Part shown: in pieces, positions 54,599 to 64,000 of the stretch
Position numbering within the stretch: position 1 is the stretch's first letter
Layout of the letters: each line of letters starts with the position of its first letter
Assembly: GCF_011759365.1 (NCBI RefSeq)
Contig: NZ_JAARLZ010000004.1
Span: 186,001 to 250,000 of the forward strand
Source of the DNA: Luteibacter anthropi
Lineage (GTDB): Bacteria; Pseudomonadota; Gammaproteobacteria; Xanthomonadales; Rhodanobacteraceae
DNA: 64,000 bases
Direction of reading: 5' to 3'
Translations under genes and position numbers: made by a program
The notes under the pieces: model-generated
The model's database searches: none
What the model was told of the DNA's origin: nothing
Seen by the model: only the letters and a program-made list of their open reading frames with translations

Positions 54599-55876
54599 AT
54601 GGCTCTTACCCCTGATCCGCGGATCGGCATCATCGGTCTCGGTTATGTCGGCCTGCCGCTGGCCGTCGAATTCGGCAGACATTTCGATACCCTCGGATTC
54701 GATATCGATCCGAACCGCCTGGCCGAACTGCGCGAAGGTCGCGACCACACGCGCGAAGTGGATGGGCAGGCGCTCGCCACGGCCGCCCGCCTTCGCTACA
54801 GCGGCGAGCTGGCGGATCTCGCCAGCTGCAACGTCTATATCGTCACGGTGCCTACGCCCATCGACGAAGCCCAGCGGCCGGATCTTTCTCCGCTGGAAGG
54901 CGCCTGTCGCATGCTGGGCGGCCTGCTGAAGCGCGGCGACCTGGTGATCTTCGAGTCGACCGTGTATCCGGGCACGACCGAAGAAATCTGCGTACCGATC
55001 CTGGAGGCCGGTTCAGGGCTGTCGTTCAATGTCGATTTTCATTGCGGGTATAGCCCCGAGCGCATCAACCCGGGCGACCATGCGCGCCGCGTGATCGACA
55101 TCCGCAAGCTCACCTCGGGCTCGTCGCCCGCGGCGGCCGACCGCGTCGACGCGCTGTACCGCACGATCATCCGCGCCGGTACGCACAAGACGTCCTCGAT
55201 CCGCATCGCGGAAGCGGCCAAGGTCATCGAGAACGTGCAGCGCGACGTCAATATCGCCCTGGTCAACGAACTGGCCCTCATCTTCAATCGCCTGGGCATC
55301 GATACGGGCGAAGTGCTGGAAGCCGCCGGTACCAAGTGGAATTTCCTGCCGTTCCGTCCGGGTCTCGTTGGCGGCCACTGCATTGGCGTCGATCCGTACT
55401 ACCTGACGCACAAGGCGGAAGTCACGGGGTATCACCCGGAGCTGATTCTCGCCGCACGACGTATCAACAGCCGCATGGGTACCTATGTGGCCGACCGCGT
55501 CATCCGCCTCATGAGCGAGCGACGCCTGCATATCGTGGATGCGCGCGTGCTGGTGCTGGGGTTTGCCTTCAAGGAAAACTGCCCCGACCTGCGCAATACG
55601 CGGGTGATCGATATCGTGCGTGAACTGCGCCAGTCGATGGCCGATGTCGATGTCTACGATCCGTGGGTCGAAGCCGACGAGTGCGATCGCGAGTATGGCG
55701 TACGTCCGGTGACGACCCTCGATGAGGGCGCTTACGACGCGGTGATCGTGGCCGTGGCGCATGACGAGTTCCGCGATTTCGGCGCGGAAAGGATTCGTGC
55801 GTTCGGCAAGCCCGGTGCCGTGCTTTACGACGTGAAATCGGTGCTTCCGCAGGATGCCGTGGACGGGCGCTTGTAA
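54599..55876 (+). CDS. Nucleotide-sugar dehydrogenase (UDP-GlcNAc 6-dehydrogenase type, TviB/WbpA-like)
   Basis: 425 residues. N-terminal Rossmann IGIIGLGYVGLPLAVEFG (residues 9-26), VPTPIDEAQRPDLSPL, ESTVYPGTTEE, then the catalytic Cys261 in GGHCIGVDPYYLTHKAE and FKENCPDLRNTRVIDIV. The YLTHKAEVTGYHPE form resembles VipA/TviB and WbpO, which oxidise UDP-HexNAc rather than UDP-glucose. It would feed a surface polysaccharide, but no glycan cluster is in the window. Divergent from amgK. Confidence 0.87.
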   Translation: MALTPDPRIGIIGLGYVGLPLAVEFGRHFDTLGFDIDPNRLAELREGRDHTREVDGQALATAARLRYSGELADLASCNVYIVTVPTPIDEAQRPDLSPLEGACRMLGGLLKRGDLVIFESTVYPGTTEEICVPILEAGSGLSFNVDFHCGYSPERINPGDHARRVIDIRKLTSGSSPAAADRVDALYRTIIRAGTHKTSSIRIAEAAKVIENVQRDVNIALVNELALIFNRLGIDTGEVLEAAGTKWNFLPFRPGLVGGHCIGVDPYYLTHKAEVTGYHPELILAARRINSRMGTYVADRVIRLMSERRLHIVDARVLVLGFAFKENCPDLRNTRVIDIVRELRQSMADVDVYDPWVEADECDREYGVRPVTTLDEGAYDAVIVAVAHDEFRDFGAERIRAFGKPGAVLYDVKSVLPQDAVDGRL

Positions 55877-55930
55877 AGACGCGGGACGACCGACCTGGTT
55901 TCGACACCAGCGATCAACTTACGATAACCC

Positions 55931-55999
55931 TGTAGGAGCGCGCCTTGCGCGCGACCGGGTGATCGCGAAAACCGGTCGCGCGCAAGGCGCGCTCCTACA
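55931..55999. repeat. Close REP pair
   Basis: Forward copy 55931-55958 and reverse copy 55971-55999, separated by 12 bp. This is the same tight spacing as the pairs in the 181-bp array. Confidence 0.9.
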
Positions 56000-56009
56000 A
56001 AGGGCTGCG

Positions 56010-56037
56010 AAAAAAGACCCGGCTTCTCAGCCGGGTC
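56010..56037 (-). terminator. Intrinsic terminator of the TonB-dependent receptor gene
   Basis: Stem GACCCGGC/GCCGGGTC (56016-56023 and 56030-56037) with a 6-nt loop; on the minus strand it is followed by a run of six T (56015-56010). Confidence 0.92.
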
Positions 56038-56101
56038 AATAAGGGGAGGAGACGCCGTGCGATGGGAGAGTCGCACGGCGCCGATGTCGTAGTGATTGTT
56101 A

Positions 56102-59100
56102 TCAGAGGTCGTAGCGCACCGCGAAACGGAAGTAACGCGGGGTCGAGAAGGTGATCGGGCGCATGTAGGTCACCACCGGGGCGCCGGCGGCGCTTTCGCC
56201 CACTTCGATCACGCTGGTCTTGCGCTGCTGCGTGAACACGTTGAACACGTCGATGTTGAAGCCCAGCTTGTGATCGGCGAACGCCGGACGGTACTCGGCA
56301 CCGATGTTCAGCTGTTCCGTCCACGGCAGGCGGCCACGCGAACCACGCGGCGACACCTTGCCGTCGCAGTAGAAGTACGACGCACCGTAACGGATCGGGT
56401 CACCCGGGGCCACGCCGATGCAGTTCACCGGACGACCGGACGCCACCGTGAGGTTGGCGCTGAACAGCCATTCCGGGGTCATCTGGTAGTAGCCGTACGC
56501 CTTGAACTGGTGCTTGCGATCGTTCGGCAGCGGACCGTTCGAACCTACCATGATTTCCGGTGCATCCCAGTCCTGCGTCACCGACGGGTCACGCTGGCCG
56601 ATGTCCGACTTCAGCATGCCTTCGGAGTTGCCGTAGCTACGCGAGAACACGTAGTCGAACTTGCCGTACCACTTCTGGCTGAACTGGTGTTCGGCGTACA
56701 GGTTGAGCGCGTAGTACTGGCGCTTCAGGTCCGGGAAGCCCACGCCGTTGTTGGTGAAGTCCTGCTTGGTCAGCGTGACGTCGCGGTAGTTGCCCTTGCC
56801 GTCCATGTCTACCTGGAAGGTGTTGCTCTTGCCCGGGTTGAACAGGTAGCAACCCGAGATGGTGGCGTGGCTCATGTCGACGTTGTTGCGCTTGCCCCAG
56901 TTCGAGAACGGACGCGAGTCGCAGAAGTCGTCGATGGAGCTCTTCAGCTTGCGGTAGGTCGCCTTGGCACCGACCACCCACTCGCTGTCCAGCATCTTGT
57001 CGAAGCCCAGGATGTATTCGTCCTGGTAGTACGCGCCCATGCCCTTGGCGGCGATGGTGCGCGGGTCGGGCTGCGTGCCGTCGTGACCGTTGGAGGCATA
57101 TTCGCTGCCGTTGGGCTTGAAGCCGACCGGCACGCCGGTCACCGGATCGACGCTGTCGAAGGTGCCGTACTGGCGCAGGAAGTACGAGCCCGACGCGGCG
57201 CGCACGGCCACGTTCGACGGGATGGCGAGGTGGTAGCGACCGGCGTTGCCGTAGATCTTCAGCGACGAGTCGCCGTAGACGTCCCAGGTGAGGCCCAGGC
57301 GCGGGGCGAGCTGGTGACGCTGCTTCACGTAGACGTCGCCGTTGCCGTTGATGTTCTTGAACTGCTCGTTACGCAGGCCGACGTAAGCCAGCCAGCGATC
57401 GTTGATCTGCCAGTGGTCTTCGATGAACTGGGCTTCCTGTACCGTCTTCACGTTGGACGCGGCGTAGTAGTAAACGCGCTGGACGTACTTCGTGGTGCCC
57501 TGGGGGAAGAGCACATCCGGGTAGCCGGCCACCGTACGGGCGTAGGTGCCGTCTGGGTTCTTCTTCAGGTCGCCGTAGGACCAGTAATAGGCGCCGCCCT
57601 TGGCGCGACCGGAATCCGGGCCTTCGTAGAAGTTGCCCGCGAAGGATTCGAGGGTCTGGTTGTCGAGACCGGCGCGGATGTCGTGGTCACCCAGGCGGTA
57701 CTCGACGTCGAGACGCCAGCCGTGAGTCTTGTCCTTGGCACCCGGCGCGATCATCTGGCCCTGCAGGTAGCAGCTGGGCGGGAAGACGGTCTTGCCGTTC
57801 TGCGTGTAGTTGCCGCTGATCAGCGGGCATTCGCCGCCGATGCTGTTGGTGCTCTGCACGTGGTCGGACACGCTGCGGCCGTACAGGGCATTCACCGTGA
57901 GGTTGTCGGTGAGGTAGCCGGTGTACTTGCCGATATAGACGTCACCACCCGGGGTGGCGCCGGCCGTGCCGTAGTTCTTGGTGCTGATCGAGCCGCGGTA
58001 GGCGCCGCGCTGGCCGGTGGCGTAGCTGTAGCCGTAGATCTGGTCCTTCTCGGTGGTCTTGTCGCTGAAGCCGGTGAGCTCAAGCAGGTGGTTGTCCGAG
58101 ATGTTCCAGTCGATCTTGGCGAGCCAGCGGCTGGTCTTGGTGACCCAGTTCATGTCGGTCGGCGCGGCGGTGGAGGCGCGCGTGAAGCCATCCGTCTTGA
58201 TGAAGTCGCCGGTAGCGTAGAGGAACAGCTTGTCCTTGATCAGCGGGCCGCTGACGTAGGCCGAGTATTCGGTGCCCGTGCTCTTGTTCTTGTGGCGGTC
58301 CTGGTAGAGCGTGCCGTTGACCAGGTAGATGTCGCGCGGGGAGTCGCGCAGGCCGCTCGGGGTGTAGACGATCTGGCCGCCGGCCTTCCAGGTGTTGCCG
58401 CCGCGCTTGGTGATCATGTTGACCACGCCGCCGGTGGAGCGGCCGTACTCTGCGCCATAGCCGCCGGTGTAGATCTGCTGCTGGTCGATGGCGTCGTAGG
58501 GCAGGCTGGTGAGGCCCAGGCCCGTGAGCGCGTTGGTCACGGCGTAGCCGTTGACGTAGTACTGGTTTTCCGCTGCCGACGAACCGCCGAACGAGGCGAC
58601 GTTGCCGTAACGGCCGTCGCCACCCACGGCACCCGGGGCGAGCAGGGCGGCCGAGGTGACGTCACGGGCGATGGGCAGCTTCTGCAGCTGCTCGGAGGTG
58701 AGCACGGTGCGCGAATCGACCGACGAAACGTCGATGGACGGCAGCACGTTGCCGGTGACCTGCACGCCTTCGAGGTCGTGGGCGGACGACGAGGAAGCGG
58801 CTTCAGCGGCGAACGATACATCGACGCCGGTGCCGACCTGCACGGTGACGTTGTCACGGCTGCTGACGGTGGTGCCGTCGCGCAGGACCGAGATCTTGTA
58901 GCGGCCGATCGGCAGCGACGAGGCGCGGTAGCGGCCTTCGCCATCGACGTTGATGTCGCGGGTCAGGCCCGTGTCGAGATTTTCCAGGTGTACGACGTTG
59001 CCCTGGCCAGCCGCAATGCGACCGAAGACGACGCCCGAAGCATTCGACTGCGCGTGAGCGGTACCGACCACCGCCAGCCCGAGGGCGAGCGCGAGAGCGG

Positions 59101-59140
59101 TGGGACGCAGGATGCTGCGGACGGGAGAGGAATAAAACAT
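56102..59140 (-). CDS. TonB-dependent outer-membrane receptor with carboxypeptidase-regulatory-like domain
   Basis: 1012 residues. Signal peptide 1-30 (ALALALGLAVVGTAHAQ), a CarboxypepD-regulatory-like beta sandwich (about 35-105, SGVVFGRIAAGQGNVVHLENLDTG), plug domain (about 125-245, ending GYGAEYGRSTGGVVNMITKRGGN), then a 22-strand-type barrel with the terminal strand RYFRFAVRYDL. The layout is that of the Oar-like receptors abundant in Xanthomonadales, usually for peptides or glycans; the ligand is unknown. No substrate-processing genes flank it, and there is no Fur-box-like motif upstream. Confidence 0.92.
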   Translation of the reverse strand: MFYSSPVRSILRPTALALALGLAVVGTAHAQSNASGVVFGRIAAGQGNVVHLENLDTGLTRDINVDGEGRYRASSLPIGRYKISVLRDGTTVSSRDNVTVQVGTGVDVSFAAEAASSSSAHDLEGVQVTGNVLPSIDVSSVDSRTVLTSEQLQKLPIARDVTSAALLAPGAVGGDGRYGNVASFGGSSAAENQYYVNGYAVTNALTGLGLTSLPYDAIDQQQIYTGGYGAEYGRSTGGVVNMITKRGGNTWKAGGQIVYTPSGLRDSPRDIYLVNGTLYQDRHKNKSTGTEYSAYVSGPLIKDKLFLYATGDFIKTDGFTRASTAAPTDMNWVTKTSRWLAKIDWNISDNHLLELTGFSDKTTEKDQIYGYSYATGQRGAYRGSISTKNYGTAGATPGGDVYIGKYTGYLTDNLTVNALYGRSVSDHVQSTNSIGGECPLISGNYTQNGKTVFPPSCYLQGQMIAPGAKDKTHGWRLDVEYRLGDHDIRAGLDNQTLESFAGNFYEGPDSGRAKGGAYYWSYGDLKKNPDGTYARTVAGYPDVLFPQGTTKYVQRVYYYAASNVKTVQEAQFIEDHWQINDRWLAYVGLRNEQFKNINGNGDVYVKQRHQLAPRLGLTWDVYGDSSLKIYGNAGRYHLAIPSNVAVRAASGSYFLRQYGTFDSVDPVTGVPVGFKPNGSEYASNGHDGTQPDPRTIAAKGMGAYYQDEYILGFDKMLDSEWVVGAKATYRKLKSSIDDFCDSRPFSNWGKRNNVDMSHATISGCYLFNPGKSNTFQVDMDGKGNYRDVTLTKQDFTNNGVGFPDLKRQYYALNLYAEHQFSQKWYGKFDYVFSRSYGNSEGMLKSDIGQRDPSVTQDWDAPEIMVGSNGPLPNDRKHQFKAYGYYQMTPEWLFSANLTVASGRPVNCIGVAPGDPIRYGASYFYCDGKVSPRGSRGRLPWTEQLNIGAEYRPAFADHKLGFNIDVFNVFTQQRKTSVIEVGESAAGAPVVTYMRPITFSTPRYFRFAVRYDL

Positions 59141-59159
59141 GCAAAAAGCCCCTACCGGA

Positions 59160-59174
59160 CCCTGCCGCGCAGGG
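59160..59174 (-). other. Leader hairpin before the receptor gene
   Basis: CCCTGC-CGC-GCAGGG, about 20 nt upstream of the receptor start codon, just before the GGTAGGGGC ribosome-binding stretch. Confidence 0.5.
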
Positions 59175-59287
59175 CCCCGATTCGATGAACAGATGAGCGG
59201 CGCCCATGGGGGAATGCCGCGTGGATGCCCCGTTTACTTCGGCTGTCGACCTACCCAGCGACAGATGAAGAACGTCAGGCTATGACT

Positions 59288-59316
59288 GTTCTAGAGCAAC
59301 ATTTTGCGATTGTCAA
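59288..59316 (-). promoter_or_regulatory. Sigma-70 promoter of the TonB-dependent receptor
   Basis: A perfect -35 TTGACA (59316-59311), a 17-bp spacer and -10 TAGAAC (59293-59288). Start of transcription near 59281 would give a leader of about 140 nt. This is the best-looking promoter in the window, in its most AT-rich stretch. The 324-bp gap 59141-59465 holds otherwise only the amtB terminator. Confidence 0.75.
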
Positions 59317-59399
59317 ATTCTTGTGAATCTGTTGTGACAGTTATATCTCAGGCATGATTCTGCCGAAAATGAGCATATTCTCAACGCGGTCAGCCACGT

Positions 59400-59424
59400 A
59401 AAAAGGCCGGCATTCCTGCCGGCC
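59400..59424 (-). terminator. Intrinsic terminator of glnK-amtB
   Basis: Stem GGCCGGC/GCCGGCC (59405-59411 and 59418-59424), 6-nt loop, followed on the minus strand by T5 (59404-59400). Confidence 0.9.
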
Positions 59425-59465
59425 TCGTAAAATCCTGCAATTCGTTATCTGCCCGGAAGCGGGTA

Positions 59466-61134
<1,669 letters not shown>

Positions 61135-61136
61135 TC

Positions 61137-61152
61137 AGCAGGATGCGTGCCA
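61137..61152 (-). promoter_or_regulatory. Sigma-54 promoter of glnK-amtB
   Basis: TGGCACGCATCCTGCT, read on the minus strand, has the GG and GC elements with exactly 10 bp between them and one mismatch to the TGGCAC-N5-TTGCW consensus. It lies 36 bp upstream of glnK. Confidence 0.8.
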
Positions 61153-61201
61153 GCGGATCGCGCCTTGTGCACCGCCGCACGGCGGCTCAAGGTGAAATGA
61201 T

Positions 61202-61243
61202 TTGCACCATATGAGGGAGGTTGATCGCCCGCCCTTGGTGCAA
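61202..61243 (-). promoter_or_regulatory. Candidate NtrC enhancer half-sites
   Basis: TTGCACCA (61202-61209) and its exact complement TGGTGCAA (61236-61243), each matching half of the NtrC site TGCACC-N5-GGTGCA, lie 50-105 bp upstream of the sigma-54 promoter. A further TGCACC is at 61168-61173. Confidence 0.6.
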
Positions 61244-61247
61244 GGGG

Positions 61248-62164
61248 TTACTTGGCGGCCTTCTCATCGTTGACGAAACGCACCAGCACGCGCTGACCGA
61301 TGCGCATCGCCTGGCCGTCCGGATTGTCGAGGGTGAGGATGCAATCCACGGCACGCGAGTTGGCACGAACGGTGGGATCTTCCTCCAGCGTGCTGGCGCT
61401 GAAGACGGCACCGATGCGCTGCACGTGGGCGGCGATGGGTGTCTGGTCGCTGCCGTTGTCGTCGAGGATCTGCGCGACCATGCCCGGGTGGACATTGCCG
61501 ACGAACGACTCGTTGAGCTCGGCACGTACGATCTTCGACCGTTCCGGCAGCAGGATGAAGGCCGCACCGGACTGCGCGGAAACACTGGTGCCCGGCTGGA
61601 TGGAGCGCTTCACGACCTCGGCGGCCAGCGGCGCGCGCAGGCTGTGCTGGGCCAGGTCGTAGCGGGCCGATGCGAGCTTCTGGGTGGTCAGAGCTACGTT
61701 GGCGCGGGCGGCTTCCAGCTCGCCCTGCAACTGGGCGGCGCCCGCGTGGGCGTCGTCTGCGCTCTGGCCGTCGCCGGCACCGGCGCTGGCGGCATCCGTC
61801 AGGCGCTTCGCATGTAGCTGGGCCGCCTTCAGACGGCCTTCCAGCTGCTTGACCTGGGCCTGGGCCTGCGCCTGCTCGGCCTCGGCGGCACTGACCGCCA
61901 GCTTGGCCGGCTCGGTATCCAGCACAGCCAGCAACTGACCCTTGCGGACCTTGTCGCCCTCATGCGCACTGACCTCGGTAACGATGCCTTCGCGCGGCAT
62001 GGCGAGGTTGACCAGCCCACCTTCGACATCGACGCGGCCGCGTGCCATGGCGGCGTAGGCCGGTGTGGCTGCGGTCGCGGCCGCCGGAGCCGGGTCGTTG
62101 TGCGAACACGCCGCCAGGGCCAGCGCGGTGGCGAGGGCGGCAAGCGAGAGGAGAGGACGGGCAT

Positions 62165-62168
<4 letters not shown>
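61248..62168 (-). CDS. HlyD/RND-type periplasmic adaptor subunit
   Basis: 306 residues with a lipoprotein-type signal (ALALAACSHND; lipobox AAC). Membrane-fusion-protein layout: biotinyl-lipoyl half (MPREGIVTEVSAHEGDKVRKGQLLAVLDT), an alpha-helical hairpin (about 90-165, Ala/Gln-rich coiled coil), second lipoyl half (LRAPLAAEVVKRSIQPGTSVSAQ) and a beta-barrel domain. It partners the ABC transporter encoded just upstream and overlaps its gene by 4 nt. Its stop lies close to the glnK regulatory region. Confidence 0.88.
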
Positions 62169-62937
<769 letters not shown>

Positions 62938-62941
<4 letters not shown>

Positions 62942-64000
62942 CGCAGCAGGGTGGCAGGGTCGGCGCGGCGCAGGCTGCGCATCGCGGCCAGTCCCGAGAC
63001 GATGGCCAGGCCCATGACGAGGCCGAGGCAGGCAAGCGTGGCCACGGGGCTGAGCGCCACGGGCACGCTGTAATGGTGTGCGGCGAACAGGAACAATGCG
63101 CCGAGGATCATGCTGCCGACCAGCCCGATGGCGCCGACCCAGAAAGCCTGCTCCATGACCACGCGGCGCAGGGCGCCCACGCCGACGCCCAGGGCGTTCA
63201 GCGTGGCGTATTCGCGCACCGAACCCACGACGGCGGCGACCAGGGTCTGGCTGGTGATCACGGCACCCACGAGGAAGACGATGCCGGCAAGGAACAGCAC
63301 GCCTGCACCGGCGCCTGTATCAAGCATCCAGTACATCTGCGATTGGTGGGCGAAGTCGTCGGCCGTCCAGACGTCGTAGCGACCGAACGAGTTGGCGCCT
63401 TCCAGGCGTTCGGCCACGGCACTGGCTTGCGACGGATCGGCAACGCGGGCAACGAAATACGTGGTGCGGTTGCCGTCGCCCGGCGTGGTGTCGATGCGCC
63501 GGGCGGTTTCCAGCGAGGTGACGATGTTGACGCCGCCCAGGGCGCGCAGGCCCCGGCTCACGCCCACCACGCGCACGCGATGACCATTGATGGCGGCGAC
63601 GCCACCGATGCCGACCCCAAGGTTGTCCAGGTCGGCGCGATCCACGATCACGGCGTCCGGCTCGGCGAGTTTCGCGCGCAGTGCAGGCGAGAGCGCCTTG
63701 GAGAACATCATGCCGTCAGGGCGGATGTCGATGCCGGAGACGAAGACGGAGACGCCGCCCGTGTCCTGCGGCCCGCGCCAGTCGGAATCCACCCACTGGA
63801 ACGGCTCCACCTTCGTCACGGACGGGTCCATGCGCAGGTGCATCTCGATGCCGTTGTCGATGGTGCGCCCGAGGTTCACGCTCTGCGTGCCGGGGTAGCC
63901 CACCCACAGGTCGGCCGACGATCCGGTGATGTAGACGCTGGAGCTGCCGAAGATGCCGAGCACGAGCGCGGCCTGCAGCAACTGCAACAGGCCGGCGAAA
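62938..64000 (-). CDS. FtsX-like ABC permease (cut by window edge)
   Basis: The frame is open to the right edge, so the N-terminus is missing. Present: the end of the first helix (AGLLQLLQAALVLGIFGSSSVY), a periplasmic MacB-core-like domain of about 200 residues, then three helices of the FtsX fold (VLFLAGIVFLVGAVITSQTLVA, VGAIGLVGSMILGALFLFAA, LACLGLVMGLAIVSGLAAM) and the terminal RRADPATLLR. With the ATPase and the adaptor it forms a DevBCA/MacAB-like exporter; the cargo is unknown. Confidence 0.88.

Noticed and set aside
56096-59188. 1030-codon open frame on the plus strand opposite the TonB-dependent receptor
   Set aside because: It is the antisense shadow of a high-GC gene; its composition is Val/Gly/Arg-rich with no domain, while the minus strand encodes a full receptor.

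Overview
The window comes from a high-GC gammaproteobacterium of the Xanthomonadales, most likely the Rhodanobacteraceae (Luteibacter/Dyella group). Three things point there: the fused aspartate kinase/diaminopimelate decarboxylase, the MurL/MurD2 pair known from Xanthomonas, and dense REP-type palindromes with the core GTAGGAGCGCGCC in many gaps. The lineage is inferred from gene content; no search was run. I found no rRNA, tRNA, CRISPR array, insertion sequence or prophage. Nearly everything looks like vertically inherited housekeeping chromosome.

Layout. 1-9.1 kb: start of cstA, def, a small HTH regulator, pyrF, ettA, glyA-nrdR-ribD and a Gfo/Idh/MocA oxidoreductase. 9.3-15.7 kb: an FMN riboswitch followed by ribE-ribB-ldcA-ribH-nusB-thiL-pgpA and an aldo/keto reductase. 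15.9-22.5 kb: rsmE, a DsbA-like isomerase, bioA, then a tightly overlapping run gspN-IMPase-nudE-cysQ-mazG. 22.5-27.7 kb: the most unusual stretch, with a roughly 390-bp element bounded by 100-bp inverted repeats, a Gly/His/Gln-rich exported protein, two tandem beta-helix-like exported paralogues, a YbiR-type transporter and a 950-bp tandem array. The array has six units of about 181 bp and carries 11 perfect DnaA boxes.

27.7-36 kb: divergent LysR/SDR pair, phaZ, a methyltransferase, an isoquinoline-oxidoreductase-like Mo/Fe-S enzyme and an APC permease. 36-41.4 kb: lysAC-murL-murD2, linking lysine/meso-DAP metabolism to D-Glu incorporation into peptidoglycan. 41.6-47.8 kb: an orphan FliK/FlhB-like pair, then tgt-yajC-secD-secF. 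47.8-52.7 kb: small unknown proteins, a divergent response regulator/histidine kinase, and motAB. 52.7-55.9 kb: murU-amgK (MurNAc recycling) and a nucleotide-sugar dehydrogenase. 56-64 kb: a large TonB-dependent receptor, glnK-amtB with a sigma-54 promoter, and an ABC exporter operon cut by the window edge.

The strongest candidates for something new are the DnaA-box array at 26.69-27.64 kb (a possible DnaA-titration or DnaA-reactivation locus) and, second, the long inverted-repeat element at 22.6-23.0 kb. Cell-wall metabolism recurs through the window: ldcA, lysAC-murL-murD2 and murU-amgK.
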